A program made the position numbers and the translations under genes. A stretch of 64,000 nucleotides of DNA, taken from contig OZ024843.1 of assembly GCA_964017145.1 (NCBI GenBank), positions 2,471,001-2,535,000 on the forward strand, in the 5' to 3' direction. The notes under the pieces were generated by a model. That model was not told the DNA's origin, made no database searches, and was given only the letters and a program-made list of their open reading frames with translations. The stretch is from Agrocybe praecox (lineage: Eukaryota > Basidiomycota > Agaricomycetes > Agaricales > Agrocybaceae). Positions within the stretch are counted from its first letter, which is position 1, and each line of letters opens with the position of its first letter. Of this stretch, positions 1-9,827 are shown in pieces.

Positions 1-964
1 GACATAATCATTGCCAAAGAAATTGACCAGAGCTTTCTCCTCCGCTGTAAGTTGAACATTAGTATTATTGCACATAGCAATTGGACGGAAACATGCCTCG
101 TGTCCTGTAGTAAAAGAAACGCCACAGCACCACTACGAAAACAACAAACGTAAATGGGTTTTGTAGCAGCAACTGGGTGCCCAGAGCCCAGTAGAAGAAA
201 CCAGCGTAAGATGGGTGTCGAAACCACCTGTACATTATTAGTATTAAAATAACACGGTGACGAAAGGGAGTAAATATACGCGTAAATGCCGTCTTGTACA
301 AGTCGATGCGAGTCGCGCTTTTTGAACGCGACAGTATGCGAGAAATTGGTGGATGCATGTATCATGGCTGCTGATCGTAGAATTTGGCCTATAATAATAA
401 GGCCGATACCTGATAGAAGAAGAATTAGCCCGTCGCAGAGCATCAGAAGAGGATGTTATATTCAACCTATCTGTGAAACAAAAGGCCATGATTTGCTCGA
501 TGGTTTGAAATAAAAAGAGACGAGATATTCCACGATAGCTGTTCCATTCGAGACGTGGTACATTGTCCCATTATCAAGCAAATAGGCTGCACGGTTTTAG
601 AATTTTATTGGTCACTAAAATAGCAGAAGTACGCACAGTCAATACTACACTTTTCGAGGTTCCATCCAGCAGTGACGGCGAACTCGGCCCAGTGAAAGAA
701 AGCCCAAGAAGAGAGGAAGAGGCCCAGTTGGTATGTAAGCCATGGCACAGATGTTGAAAGATCGATTAATGACGAGTAAAGCCCGAAAGTAAATAGGCTC
801 CCTAGTAGAAAGGCAATGGTAGCCGAAGCAAGAGGAGTGTTTGGGATGTTGCCGCGTGGAATATTGGTTATAGGGTTAGTATTCAAGGGATTCTCGAAAA
901 CATTGGCGCGTATAGCTTGTCGGTCCTCAGGCCGAAGCAGCGCTGGATGGTACTCGGTAGCCAT
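1..964 (-). CDS. STE14: Protein-S-isoprenylcysteine O-methyltransferase, 3' end outside window
   Basis: This integral ER membrane enzyme methylates the C-terminal prenylcysteine of CaaX proteins such as Ras and mating pheromone. Exons read 964-637, 586-467, 409-280, 227-97 and 44-1 (continuing off the edge). The translation shows several hydrophobic segments, then the family signature RHPSYAGFFYWALGTQ, and near the edge AEEKALVNFFGNDY, which matches the conserved C-terminal Glu-rich and FFG region. The ATG at 964 gives MATEYHPALL and is the only start close to the family's N terminus. The last visible intron (96-45) starts with GC rather than GT; the GT that follows breaks the frame. The gene is divergent from MEF2 with 125 bp between the start codons. 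Family assignment is secure; only the final residues are missing. Confidence 0.93.
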
Positions 965-1089
965 GAAGGGTAATGTTGAAGAAGCGTTTGACAATGAGCG
1001 CGGAACAATGCAGGCGGTATTTATCCCTGTTATTGTGCCCTTTAGGTTCGCGACGGGGGGTCCAAACACGGTTTAATTTGTTCAAGTCC

Positions 1090-3635
1090 ATGGTGTTTTC
1101 AAAATGCTGTCTGCGAGCCATCCTAAACTTTCCAAGTGCAAGTGCCCGCCAATATGCTACAGCCTCTCATGACCCGTCAAAACTTCGCAACATGGCTCTG
1201 GTAGCCCACATTGGCAAGTAACAAGTACTGTGTTTATCCTTTTCTCAAATTTATTCATGAATCACGAACAGATTCCGGGAAAACTACTTTAACAGAATCT
1301 ATCCTTCTGAAATCGTCTTATCTTTCTTCTTCTGGAACAGTCGACACTGGAAGTACAACTACCGACTTTCTTCCAGTAGAGCGCGAACGTGGAATTACTG
1401 TGCAATCGGCGAGCATTCCGGTTAATTGGAAACAATGGACGTTCAATCTTATTGATACTCCTGGGCATGCCGACTTTGGGATGGAAGTTGAAAGTGCTAG
1501 TCGTGTGGTGGACGGCGCCGTTGTCCTTATAGACTCAGTTGAAGGAGTAGAAGCTCAGACCCGAGGCGTATGGCGGCAATTAGACAGGTGCGTTGGATAG
1601 GTGAGATAAACCAAGTCGTCATAAGCTAGTACTAAGACTTCCTTTCAAGGTATGGAGTCGCAACCCGGATGATTTTCCTTAACAAACTAGACCGACCTGG
1701 CGCGTCATTCAAGTCTTCGCTGGTGTCTTTGTTAAAGCACCGCCTGCACCGTAACCCGATGGCTTTGACGCTTCCTATTGCATCTTTCAACCCTCGACAC
1801 TATGACGAGGGTGTTCCCGGGATTCAGGGTCTAGTCGATCTCGTTCGGTGGAATGTCCACAAATGGGACGAAGAAGGGAACGTAACGAGTCATCCGCTGC
1901 CAAAGAAAGTCGAGGACTTTGAACATTTTGACATCCTTCCCCCTTCGCATCCTATTGTTTCCCATTTGGTTCCTGCTCGAACTCAAATGCTGGAGAACCT
2001 GTCGATGGTTTCGGAAGATTTCATGGAACTTTTACTCAACATGCCCTCTTCTGACCCGTCTGCTTACCTCAATCTTGATAACTCGGTTGTTTTAAAACAC
2101 CTTCGACAGGCCTCCCTGAGTGGCCAAATTTTACCTGTGGTCTGTGGATCCGCAATGAAGCATATAGGAACGGATTTGGTTATGGACTATGTTGGAGAGC
2201 TTTTGCCGAGTCCTCTCGACGTAAAGCATGAAATCCAACGGTCAAATTCACCATTGCAACTTTTAGCCTGGAAGGTCAATTGGGATGACAAAAAAGGGTG
2301 GATGACTTTTGTCCGTGTGTATTCCGGTAAGAGGCGTGTTTTTCGACACCGGAATCCTCATCAAACTAAACATTTCCTGCAGGAACCCTCACTCGAAGAA
2401 CCAGTTTATTGAATACTAGTCGGAATCAAAAGGAGCAGGCCTCAAAACTACTACTTCTCTACGCCTCCGAAGCTAAGGAAGTCGATGAACTTCCGTATGG
2501 TTCCGTAGGAGTTATTCTTGGCCTCAAGTATACCAGGACGGGCGACACTCTGGTTTCAGCGGGAGTCTCTGAGTCATATAGATCTACATTACGCGATATT
2601 ATACCTCCTGCTGCTGTTATTTCGGCTTCAGTCATCCCACGTTCTCATTCCGATCTTCAACCTGTTCAGAACGCATTGGAAGCTCTTTCGCGAACGGATC
2701 CATCTCTTCGTGTCGATATACAGGAAGGGCAAATCCTTGTTCACGGCCTTGGTGCCCTGCACCTTGAAATTGTCGAAGGGCGGCTGAAGGACGAATGGAA
2801 AGTTAACTTTGAATTTGGCCGAAGATACGTTAGTTATCGCGAAGGTCTGGGCTCAAAGCCCCCGAGCTCAGGTTGGGATGTTTGGGAATCTGAAGTTGGT
2901 GGTAAGACTGTTACAGCCAAGATTCCCCTCACTGTCAGAGCCATGAAACCTGAGGAGATTGGGGATCCTGTCTGGGACGGCAGCATTGTCATAGACGAAA
3001 AGAAAAGGCCTGTTTCTTCTCCGGATTCCATGATAGGTACTCCCTTGATGAATGTCGCTGAAGGAGTCCTCAATGCCTTGTCAAACTCGCCTCATTCGTC
3101 ATTACCTTTGACCGGTCTCCACATCCAAATTGGCAACATAAAGAACATAGGGACCAAAGTGCCTTCATTGATTACTGGCGCCTCCGCGGCTGTCTTACGC
3201 AAGCGAATACAGGAAGCCGGCATGGGTCCGATCCTGGAACCTTTCATAAATCTGAAGATATCAGTTGGAGAAAGCAACCTCGGGAAGGTAGTTAAAGACC
3301 TTACAGAACGTGGCGGGGAAGTTCAAGACCTGGACAGCGATGTGGTATCAACGGACACTTCTGAAGAAATTGGTGGGTATCGTGATGATGGTGTTTACGT
3401 TCCTCCAGACTGGCTATCACCTTCTGGTTCTCCGACTTCAATATCTCGATCTGCTGGGTCGCATCTCAAGCGCTCGGTAAACGGTGTTGCTCCACTGAGC
3501 CAGTTCTTGGACTATTCGAACAGGCTTCGTGCAATGTCAGAAGGTCATGGTACGTTCGAGATGTCAATAGCAGGTTTCAAAGAGGTTTCCGAGGAACGAA
3601 AGATGGAGATTTTAAGAGAAATAGGTCGTGCATAG
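1090..3635 (+). CDS. MEF2: Mitochondrial elongation factor G2 (ribosome-recycling GTPase)
   Basis: Translational GTPase of the EF-G2mt type, which acts with ribosome recycling factor to split mitochondrial ribosomes after termination. Exons 1090-1213, 1272-1587, 1650-2326 and 2383-3635 give 789 residues. Visible G motifs are AHIDSGKTT (P-loop), ERERGIT (switch), DTPGHADF and NKLDRPG; the pairing of a VDTGSTTTDF-like stretch with ERERGITVQSA is typical of the G2 rather than the G1 paralogue. EF-G domains II-V follow. The N terminus is rich in Arg, Ser and Ala with few acids, as expected for mitochondrial import. Intron 1 (1214-1271) uses a GCAAGT donor; only this choice restores HIDSGKTT. An in-frame ATG at 973 lies antisense to STE14, so I prefer 1090. 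Confidence 0.93.
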
Positions 3636-3716
3636 ACTAACACTGCTGTTCATGGCGAATGTAAACCATCCCTCATAAAAGTATTAATGACATTACTTAA
3701 TCACAATACTACACAT

Positions 3717-4910
3717 TTACAACTCTCTAAACTCGTCGGCATCTCCAAAAAGTATAGATCCATCTATTTCTTCATCATCGTTTATTGCCCCAGGTCGAGA
3801 GTCACCGATACTGTGAAGAATCTGACTGAGCTCCAACATGCCACCCATATCGTCTTCCTCGTCAGAAACCTCTCCTTCCTTCAGGATTTGGTCAAGATAG
3901 GCCTGGTTAATGTGAGAGCGTTTCGGAGTGGCCACGGAAGTTGATTCCACTGGTTGTTCAGGTTGCTCAGGCTCTTCGGGAAGGAACAAGGGGGTTGAGG
4001 CTCTGACGACTGGCTGTTGACGTGAAGACGATTGGGCAGAAGGGGCCACGGTCATAGATCGTTGGACGGGCCAGGGCTCCACCACTATGCAGAGACACTG
4101 CCCGTAGATGCTAAATCCTTGATACCTGAGGCCTAGTATGGGCTTAGGCTTTTCTTCTTCTTCCTCGATTTCCAACTCTATTGGAGGCTCTTCTTCGCTA
4201 TTAATCATTTCAGAGTCTTCATTACCTGGCTCGACGTAGTATTCATCATCGCCGGCATTATCTACCCTCCTTTTTTTGGTTCTTGTGTGATTGGGTGGCT
4301 CAATTTCTTTTCTTTTACCTCGTTTCTTTGAAGACAAAGGCGTGATGGCTGTCGGGATTCGTTTCGGTGCAGCATGATACGTCCTGGACTGCATGATTTT
4401 CTGAGTGAGATACTAACGACAAAATACGGAATACACATACCTTAATGACCACAGAATGTGGTTCCGTTTTACGAATAAAGTAACAAAATTGGTAAGTCTC
4501 TAATAACGTGAGATGTTCAGATATAGTCAGCTGTAAAGTATTTTGGCAAAGCGCACCTCCTCTATGGGTGTCCACTGTACTCGCTTTCTTCTGTGCTGCA
4601 GATCCGCCCATCATATTGTCAGCTTCCGATTTCAACTTTGACAATACACTGAATAAGTCAGTCAGTACCGAGCTGCAAAAGACAATGTGCGAAAATCCTA
4701 ACTGAACTGAGGGCGCAAGTCTGAAAGGACATGCTGTAAAACCATGTCTGACATCCAGTTGACATGTCTTTCGTCGAGGTATACCTATGGTGTGGATAAA
4801 CGTGTTAGAGAATAGTCTCCAAATGGTTTTGGTGATCCCCTCACGTATACCGGCAAGACGATACTCTTGGAAATTCGCAAGTAGAACTGGTTGCGGGTGG
4901 AATATGGCAT
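3717..4910 (-). CDS. Unrecognised acidic, probably nuclear protein
   Basis: I do not recognise this family. Exons 4910-4851, 4784-4708, 4648-4557, 4499-4441 and 4400-3717 add to 972 nt (323 residues) with clean splice signals and branch points (CTAAC, CTGAC). The N-terminal 110 residues look folded (for example DERHVNWMSDMVLQHVL, then FCYFIRKTEPHSVVIK). A basic patch follows (KKRGKRKE, TKKRRVD; likely nuclear localisation), then acidic tracts, a hydrophobic island LGLRYQGFSIYGQCLCIVVE, a Pro/Glu-rich linker and an acidic C terminus. The alternation of basic and acidic patches suggests a chromatin or transcription role, but that is inference only. The gene sits tail-to-tail with MEF2 and shares strand with the downstream dehydrogenase. 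Confidence 0.72.
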
Positions 4911-5180
4911 ACCTGAAGTGGTGGATGGATACCTTTGCGAAAATGACAGCAAGATGCACAAGGGAGGATGTGAAAGACAAAATGATGCGATGTTCAAAAT
5001 GGCATGGACGGTTGCAATTAGAATCACGCGTATCGCGACTAATTATGATGTCACGCGTCGAGTCGCCGAAAAACCCTTGAAATTACATCTCCACTTTCAA
5101 CAACAACAACAAAAATGTACATGAAAATCTAGGCATATAGATCGTCAAAATTATGTTAGTAATAAAAACTCTTGGCCCTT

Positions 5181-6921
5181 TTAATCCTCAGCGTCTGGTC
5201 CCGAAATAATGGCTTTGATAACACCCTTTCCGTCCTCGCTCTTTCCTGTCCTCGTGGCTTTGAATGCAGTGATTGCGTCGTCGAATTTGAATCTGCGCTT
5301 AAGTTTTAGAATTGTTTGAAGAGAAAAATAGTGTGCAGCTTCACCTATGGGTGACTAACGGCTTTAGGTCAATCTTTCCGCTAGCTACCAAAGAAATGGC
5401 AAGTGGGTAATCGCCCGGCTACAGAGCACATCATTAGAGAAGATCACAGCAAAATAACTCTCGTACTTACTCCGTAACGGAAGGAACCTTTATAGGTCAT
5501 CTCTTTTGTCATGAGCTCTCCTAAGTTTAACGTGACATTAGGGTTGCCCATGCCGACCTGGATTGATTAAACATCAATTGCCTAGTTCATGAAAGAGCGA
5601 TCGGCTTGTTATTCACCTGAACAAATGTTCCGCCAGCCTTGACAATATAGAATCCAGTTTGTATGGAAACTTCTGCACCGCTGGCATCGATGACGAGGTC
5701 GATTGCATTGGCGCCCCTATCACTGATGCCGAGCTTTTCTTTCATCAAAGCTGCATTCCTACGGCTGTAGTCAGGACGGCTCTCTCCTTCTTCCATTTTG
5801 GCAGGAAGGTAAGTTTCTGTTGCAGCGTATGACTTGGCGAATTGGAGACGAGCTTCAACAATATCGACAGCAATGATGCGAGACGCTCCCAACGATTTGG
5901 CGACTGCCATACAGAGAAGACCGACGGGGCCACAACCGAAAATGGCAATGGATTGATTGGCGCGGAAGCCACCGAGATTAGATACGGAGTGGACTCCAAC
6001 AGCCAGGGGCTCCATCTATCGAAAAAAACGTCAAAAATACGACATAAACAATATGTATGTTTGTATTTCACCATGGCACCATCTTCCAGAGTGACGTTTT
6101 CGGGCAAATGATAAGCTAGGTCCGCAGGTAGTTTGTAGTAACGGCCTAGTGTACCGTCGTATGGAGGAGTAGCAGCAAAAACAATGTCAGGGCAGAGCTG
6201 AACATAAAATTAGTATCACGATAAATTATATACCGGAATAATGCTTACATTGTAGCGGCCAGCTTTGCATGCCTCGCATTTGCCTGGAGAAGTATTTAGA
6301 TAAATATAGATATAGCTTTATCTGAGGTGCATACGTACGGCAGGTTGCTCCAGGTTCCATGGCCACTCTGTCACCCTCTTTGAGATGTTTTACGTTGGGA
6401 CCAACTACATTACATCACACTTTTAAGTAAGGTGACACTCGCCTGGAGTAATAAATATTACCTTTCGAAACGATGCCCGCGGATTCATGCCCAAGAACCT
6501 GATAGGTCACATTAGGACGGTGAAAATATAGACGACATATTTCATAAAAATACCATTGGCTTCTCGACGACAAAGTCTCCAATTCGTCCATGAACTAGAT
6601 AGTGAACCTATGGCGTAACTGGTGAGACAATGTTGCAGATAATATGGCGAGTTTACTCACGTCGGATCCGCAAATACCTATGGAGTGGATTGGATTGAAA
6701 ATAACATGGTTAAACTTTCAAAGTCAAAGGCTCTGTGATATGGATTTACCCGTCTTCTTCACAGCAACCAAAACATCATCTGGACCGACTAGATAACGAT
6801 CAATATGACAGACACACTTTTGAGTAAAAGGTTATTAGGGGAACTCACGTTCCGGAATAGGGCGCTGCTCGTAGACGACGTTTTCGACACTTTGGAGAAC
6901 GAAGGAGGGATTGTCAGACAT
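5181..6921 (-). CDS. XYL2: Zinc-dependent xylitol/sorbitol dehydrogenase (MDR family)
   Basis: Cytosolic NAD-dependent polyol dehydrogenase that oxidises xylitol to xylulose, or sorbitol to fructose, in pentose and polyol use. Twelve exons (6921-6849, 6788-6750, 6677-6661, 6607-6554, 6498-6462, 6404-6339, 6283-6249, 6197-6072, 6015-5617, 5557-5471, 5418-5345, 5292-5181) give 372 residues, the usual family length. Visible are GICGSDVHY (catalytic Zn Cys), LGHESAGIV (His-Glu pair), a structural Zn loop with Cys in EPGATCRKCEACKAGRYNLC, and the Rossmann motif GCGPVGLLCMAVAKSLGA. The start gives MSDNPSFVLQ, a common beginning in fungal xylitol dehydrogenases. Exon 3 is only 17 nt. Substrate preference between xylitol, sorbitol and arabinitol cannot be read from sequence. 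Confidence 0.92.
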
Positions 6922-7367
6922 GGTGGTGGAAGACAGAGGTGGATTTTAGGGGAAAAGATGGGGTGAGACTTGTCATTTTGAAGGTCGAGTGAGACGAACG
7001 GACCGTTAGCCGTACTGTGACACGGAACTAACTCGGACAAACGACGGCGGGGAACTTTGATACCGGATTCAGTAATGCTGACCTCCTATTAACCTTGTGC
7101 TTCATCATCAGCCAGCGGATCTACTTAAATAATAGGAGTTCCCCCCCTGAAATTCCATTTTGGACTGTTTTTTCTTTCTCCTAAAAATGTCTCCAGCTGT
7201 CTTGGACATGGGCTACATTTAAAAGATGAGGTTCTACTCTCTTGTGAATTTTTGTTTCTTCGACCTCGTCTTCTTACACCTACTACTCAAGTCTCAGCTG
7301 GTTCTCGAAGCTTGTTTTCATTCTTTCAACTTTATTCAACACTTTACTCTACTTTTTCAACTTCACA
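6922..7367. promoter_or_regulatory. Divergent promoter between the dehydrogenase and the kinase
   Basis: These 446 bp separate two head-to-head start codons and must hold both promoters. The half next to the kinase is pyrimidine-rich (7230-7365), typical of a fungal 5' leader; a run of C lies at 7141-7147. I see no confident TATA box or named operator. Confidence 0.4.
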
Positions 7368-8821
7368 ATGGGTCGCATTGCTCAAACGGACTTGATGCCC
7401 GACTTCAGCGGTCGTATTCTCAATGACAGGTTCCGACTTTTAGAAACACTTGGCTCTGGCGCTTATGGAAAAGTCTATCGCGCTGCCGACACTACTACCT
7501 CTCGTTCCAAATTCTACGCTGTCAAGTGTCTGAACAAACCGAAACCAGGCTCTCATACGGACCTTCTTCAACAACGAGAATTTGCACTTCATAAACGGGT
7601 CTCAGCACACCCCAACATCGTCACGTTCCACCAATTCTTCAACGACCACAAGTTTGTCTACGTCGTGCTCGACCTATGTATCGGAGGGGATTTGTTTGCT
7701 GCCATCACGGAGAGGCGAATCTTCCACAACAACGGACGGTTGATTAAACGGGCTTTTATTCAACTCATCGATGCTGTCCAATATTGTCATGACTTGGGCG
7801 TCTTCCATCGTGATATCAAGCCCGAGAACGTGCTTTGCTCTTATGATGGTGCAGACATTCGTCTCGCAGATTTCGGATTGTCAATCAGCAGTCCAGTCTG
7901 TAGCGATTTTGGTTGTGGAAGCTCATACTACATGAGTCCTGGTGAGCATAAATTCCATGATCTTATGGCGGACATCTTCTAACGCGCTGCACAGAATGCA
8001 TTGGCAGAGAAATTACTACAGGGAAATATTCCACTCGCCACAACGATGTATGGGCTCTTGGTGTTATTTTGACGAACATGATCACTGGGAGAAATCCATG
8101 GCGATACGCTACAGCTGACGACGACTGTTTTGCCGCATATCTTCACGACAACGATTTCCTTCGCCAGGTCTTACCCATTTCCGAAGGGATCAACGTTATA
8201 CTTAAGAAAATCTTTACTATCAATCCTCTGCGTCGAATCTCGCTTCCTTCGTTGCGGGATGCCATCATGGAACTTAATGCGTTTTTCATCGACGATTCGC
8301 CTGACATCATATTGAGGGCTCCTGGCCACAAGGCTCTTCCACCACCACCACCGGATAGCACGTCTGCAGAGACGCTTGTGTCAGATGAGGGACCTCCGTC
8401 TTCAGAATGTTCGGATGAGCGCTATGTGTTCGCCAGCCCCGTTGTTGATCATCATCATCCTCCTGTAACGAAACACACCCCAGGCCCATGTCACGATGTT
8501 GCATGGGCACGCACGTCAGACAATTTCGTTATCGGCGGTTCTGACGATTCGCTGTCTGTGCCCTCATTTGGATCTTCTGGCAACTCGACGGAACCGGAGA
8601 GTAAAGGTCCCATTACCCCTGCCACATATGCAGTGGAACCCTCTATCGAGATTCCCGATATCTCAGCAGAAGACGGGCTCGGTGAACCGGCCAATCTCGC
8701 GGATCCTGCTATTGTTGGCTCGTTCAAGGTTCCTGACAATGTCAAAACAAAGAAAACAAAAGGACACCTGTTTCGTTCGGCGGTCCAACGTCTGAAAGGA
8801 CTCTCCCCAGCGAATACCTGA
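7368..8821 (+). CDS. Ran1/Sks1-like serine/threonine protein kinase
   Basis: Protein kinase of the fungal Ran1 (Pat1)/Ksp1/Sks1 group, whose members link nutrient state to growth and meiosis. Exons 7368-7941 and 7995-8821 encode 466 residues. The kinase domain (about residues 20-290) has GSGAYGKVY (Gly loop), AVKCL (Lys), HRDIKPENVL (catalytic loop), ADFGLS (DFG) and GCGSSYYMSPECIG, the activation-loop form characteristic of this group; the intron splits the Glu codon of that motif. The C-terminal 170 residues are Ser/Pro/Asp-rich and probably disordered, ending in a Lys-rich patch. The start lies in MGRIAQTDLMPD just upstream of the domain and after a pyrimidine-rich leader. The exact orthologue is uncertain. 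Confidence 0.9.
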
Positions 8822-9827
8822 TCTTTTTTTCCCACCATCTATCCACTTTCTTCCCATATTCAACTAATTAATTTCTTGATTGACGAGCTGAAGATAGGCG
8901 CTGCGTATGCATGACACTAATTTAGAAAAATACATTACCCCCGCGATTGACATGGAAAAACATTATCCCTCGGCCGAGGAACCTAGAAATAAAAAATCGT
9001 CTCGCGAAGAAAAAAAACAGGTAAATAAATTATTATATATCCCGCTATGTGTGTATTTGTATCAATATTAGATCTAGAGTATTGCTGTACTTGTATGTAG
9101 GAGAACTTTGACATTATTATCTTATCACCAAGAATACCGGCAATCAAATATGTAATGATGATCTTTCTGTAGAGTAGTCTCTTTTCCTCCGCGTCCGGGG
9201 CACGCTCTATTTATAGTCGTGGTCGAATAGGTCTGTTTTCTTGGGCGTTCCATTGGGTTCCATCTCTGTAGAAGACACGGACGATATTTAAGTATTGTAG
9301 TATTGTTTATCCCGGATTTTTTCGAGGCGTATTCGATACGGATGTTCAGCTTGATCGCCCAAAAAGTGGGGCCGTAAGGAAAGATATCTCGGACTTGGGC
9401 AGAACTCCACTTCTCCTCCTCCTATGATCTATCGGACTCCGCCTAATCCTCCGTTTTCTATTCGCAATGGCTCTATCGACGACTCTGGAGACGAAATTTC
9501 ATTTCTTTGTGTTTTGGACGACCTGCAAGCGCCTGCCTTCGCCTACCTTGTTCACGGAGATTCGTGTTTGCTTCCACCTGACTTCCGATTAGATTTGCAG
9601 TGCAGTAAACGCGTAGAATTCGAGTAAAATAATACAGGAAAGGGAAATTTCGGGCGCAAAGCTCCTATTTTGCTTGGATTGTGCAAATGTGGCACCATTT
9701 TCTGTATGGCGACTTGGTTGCGATCAGATTATCTCCCGAGCACGTGCTTTGTTTTTATAAGTAGGATCGCGTCTAAAATTTTGAATCCATCTCTCTCATC
9801 CTTACCCCCACAATCCTCACTCTCACA
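8822..9827. other. Intergenic: kinase 3' region and MET6 promoter
   Basis: About 1 kb without a convincing gene. The first 250 bp are A/T-rich and look like kinase 3' UTR. A 67-codon ORF at 9424-9627 has no start context, splice signals or family resemblance and is probably chance. The last 100 bp hold the MET6 core promoter, described separately. Confidence 0.5.
9741..9827 (+). promoter_or_regulatory. MET6 core promoter: CACGTG, TATA and CT-rich leader
   Basis: A palindromic CACGTG at 9741-9746 lies ten bases before a TATA-like TATAAG at 9756-9761, followed by a C/T-rich leader up to the ATG at 9828. CACGTG is the site bound by the bHLH factor Cbf1 at yeast MET genes; that this fungus uses it likewise is inference. 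Confidence 0.5.

Noticed and set aside
973..1089. Upstream in-frame ATG for MEF2
   Set aside because: Lies in or next to the STE14 5' end and adds residues unlike an import signal; 1090 fits better.
4787..5080. Plus-strand ORF across the unknown gene
   Set aside because: Overlaps minus-strand exons with exact splice phases; no family match.
9424..9627. 67-codon ORF upstream of MET6
   Set aside because: No family resemblance, weak start context, and lies in the MET6 promoter region.
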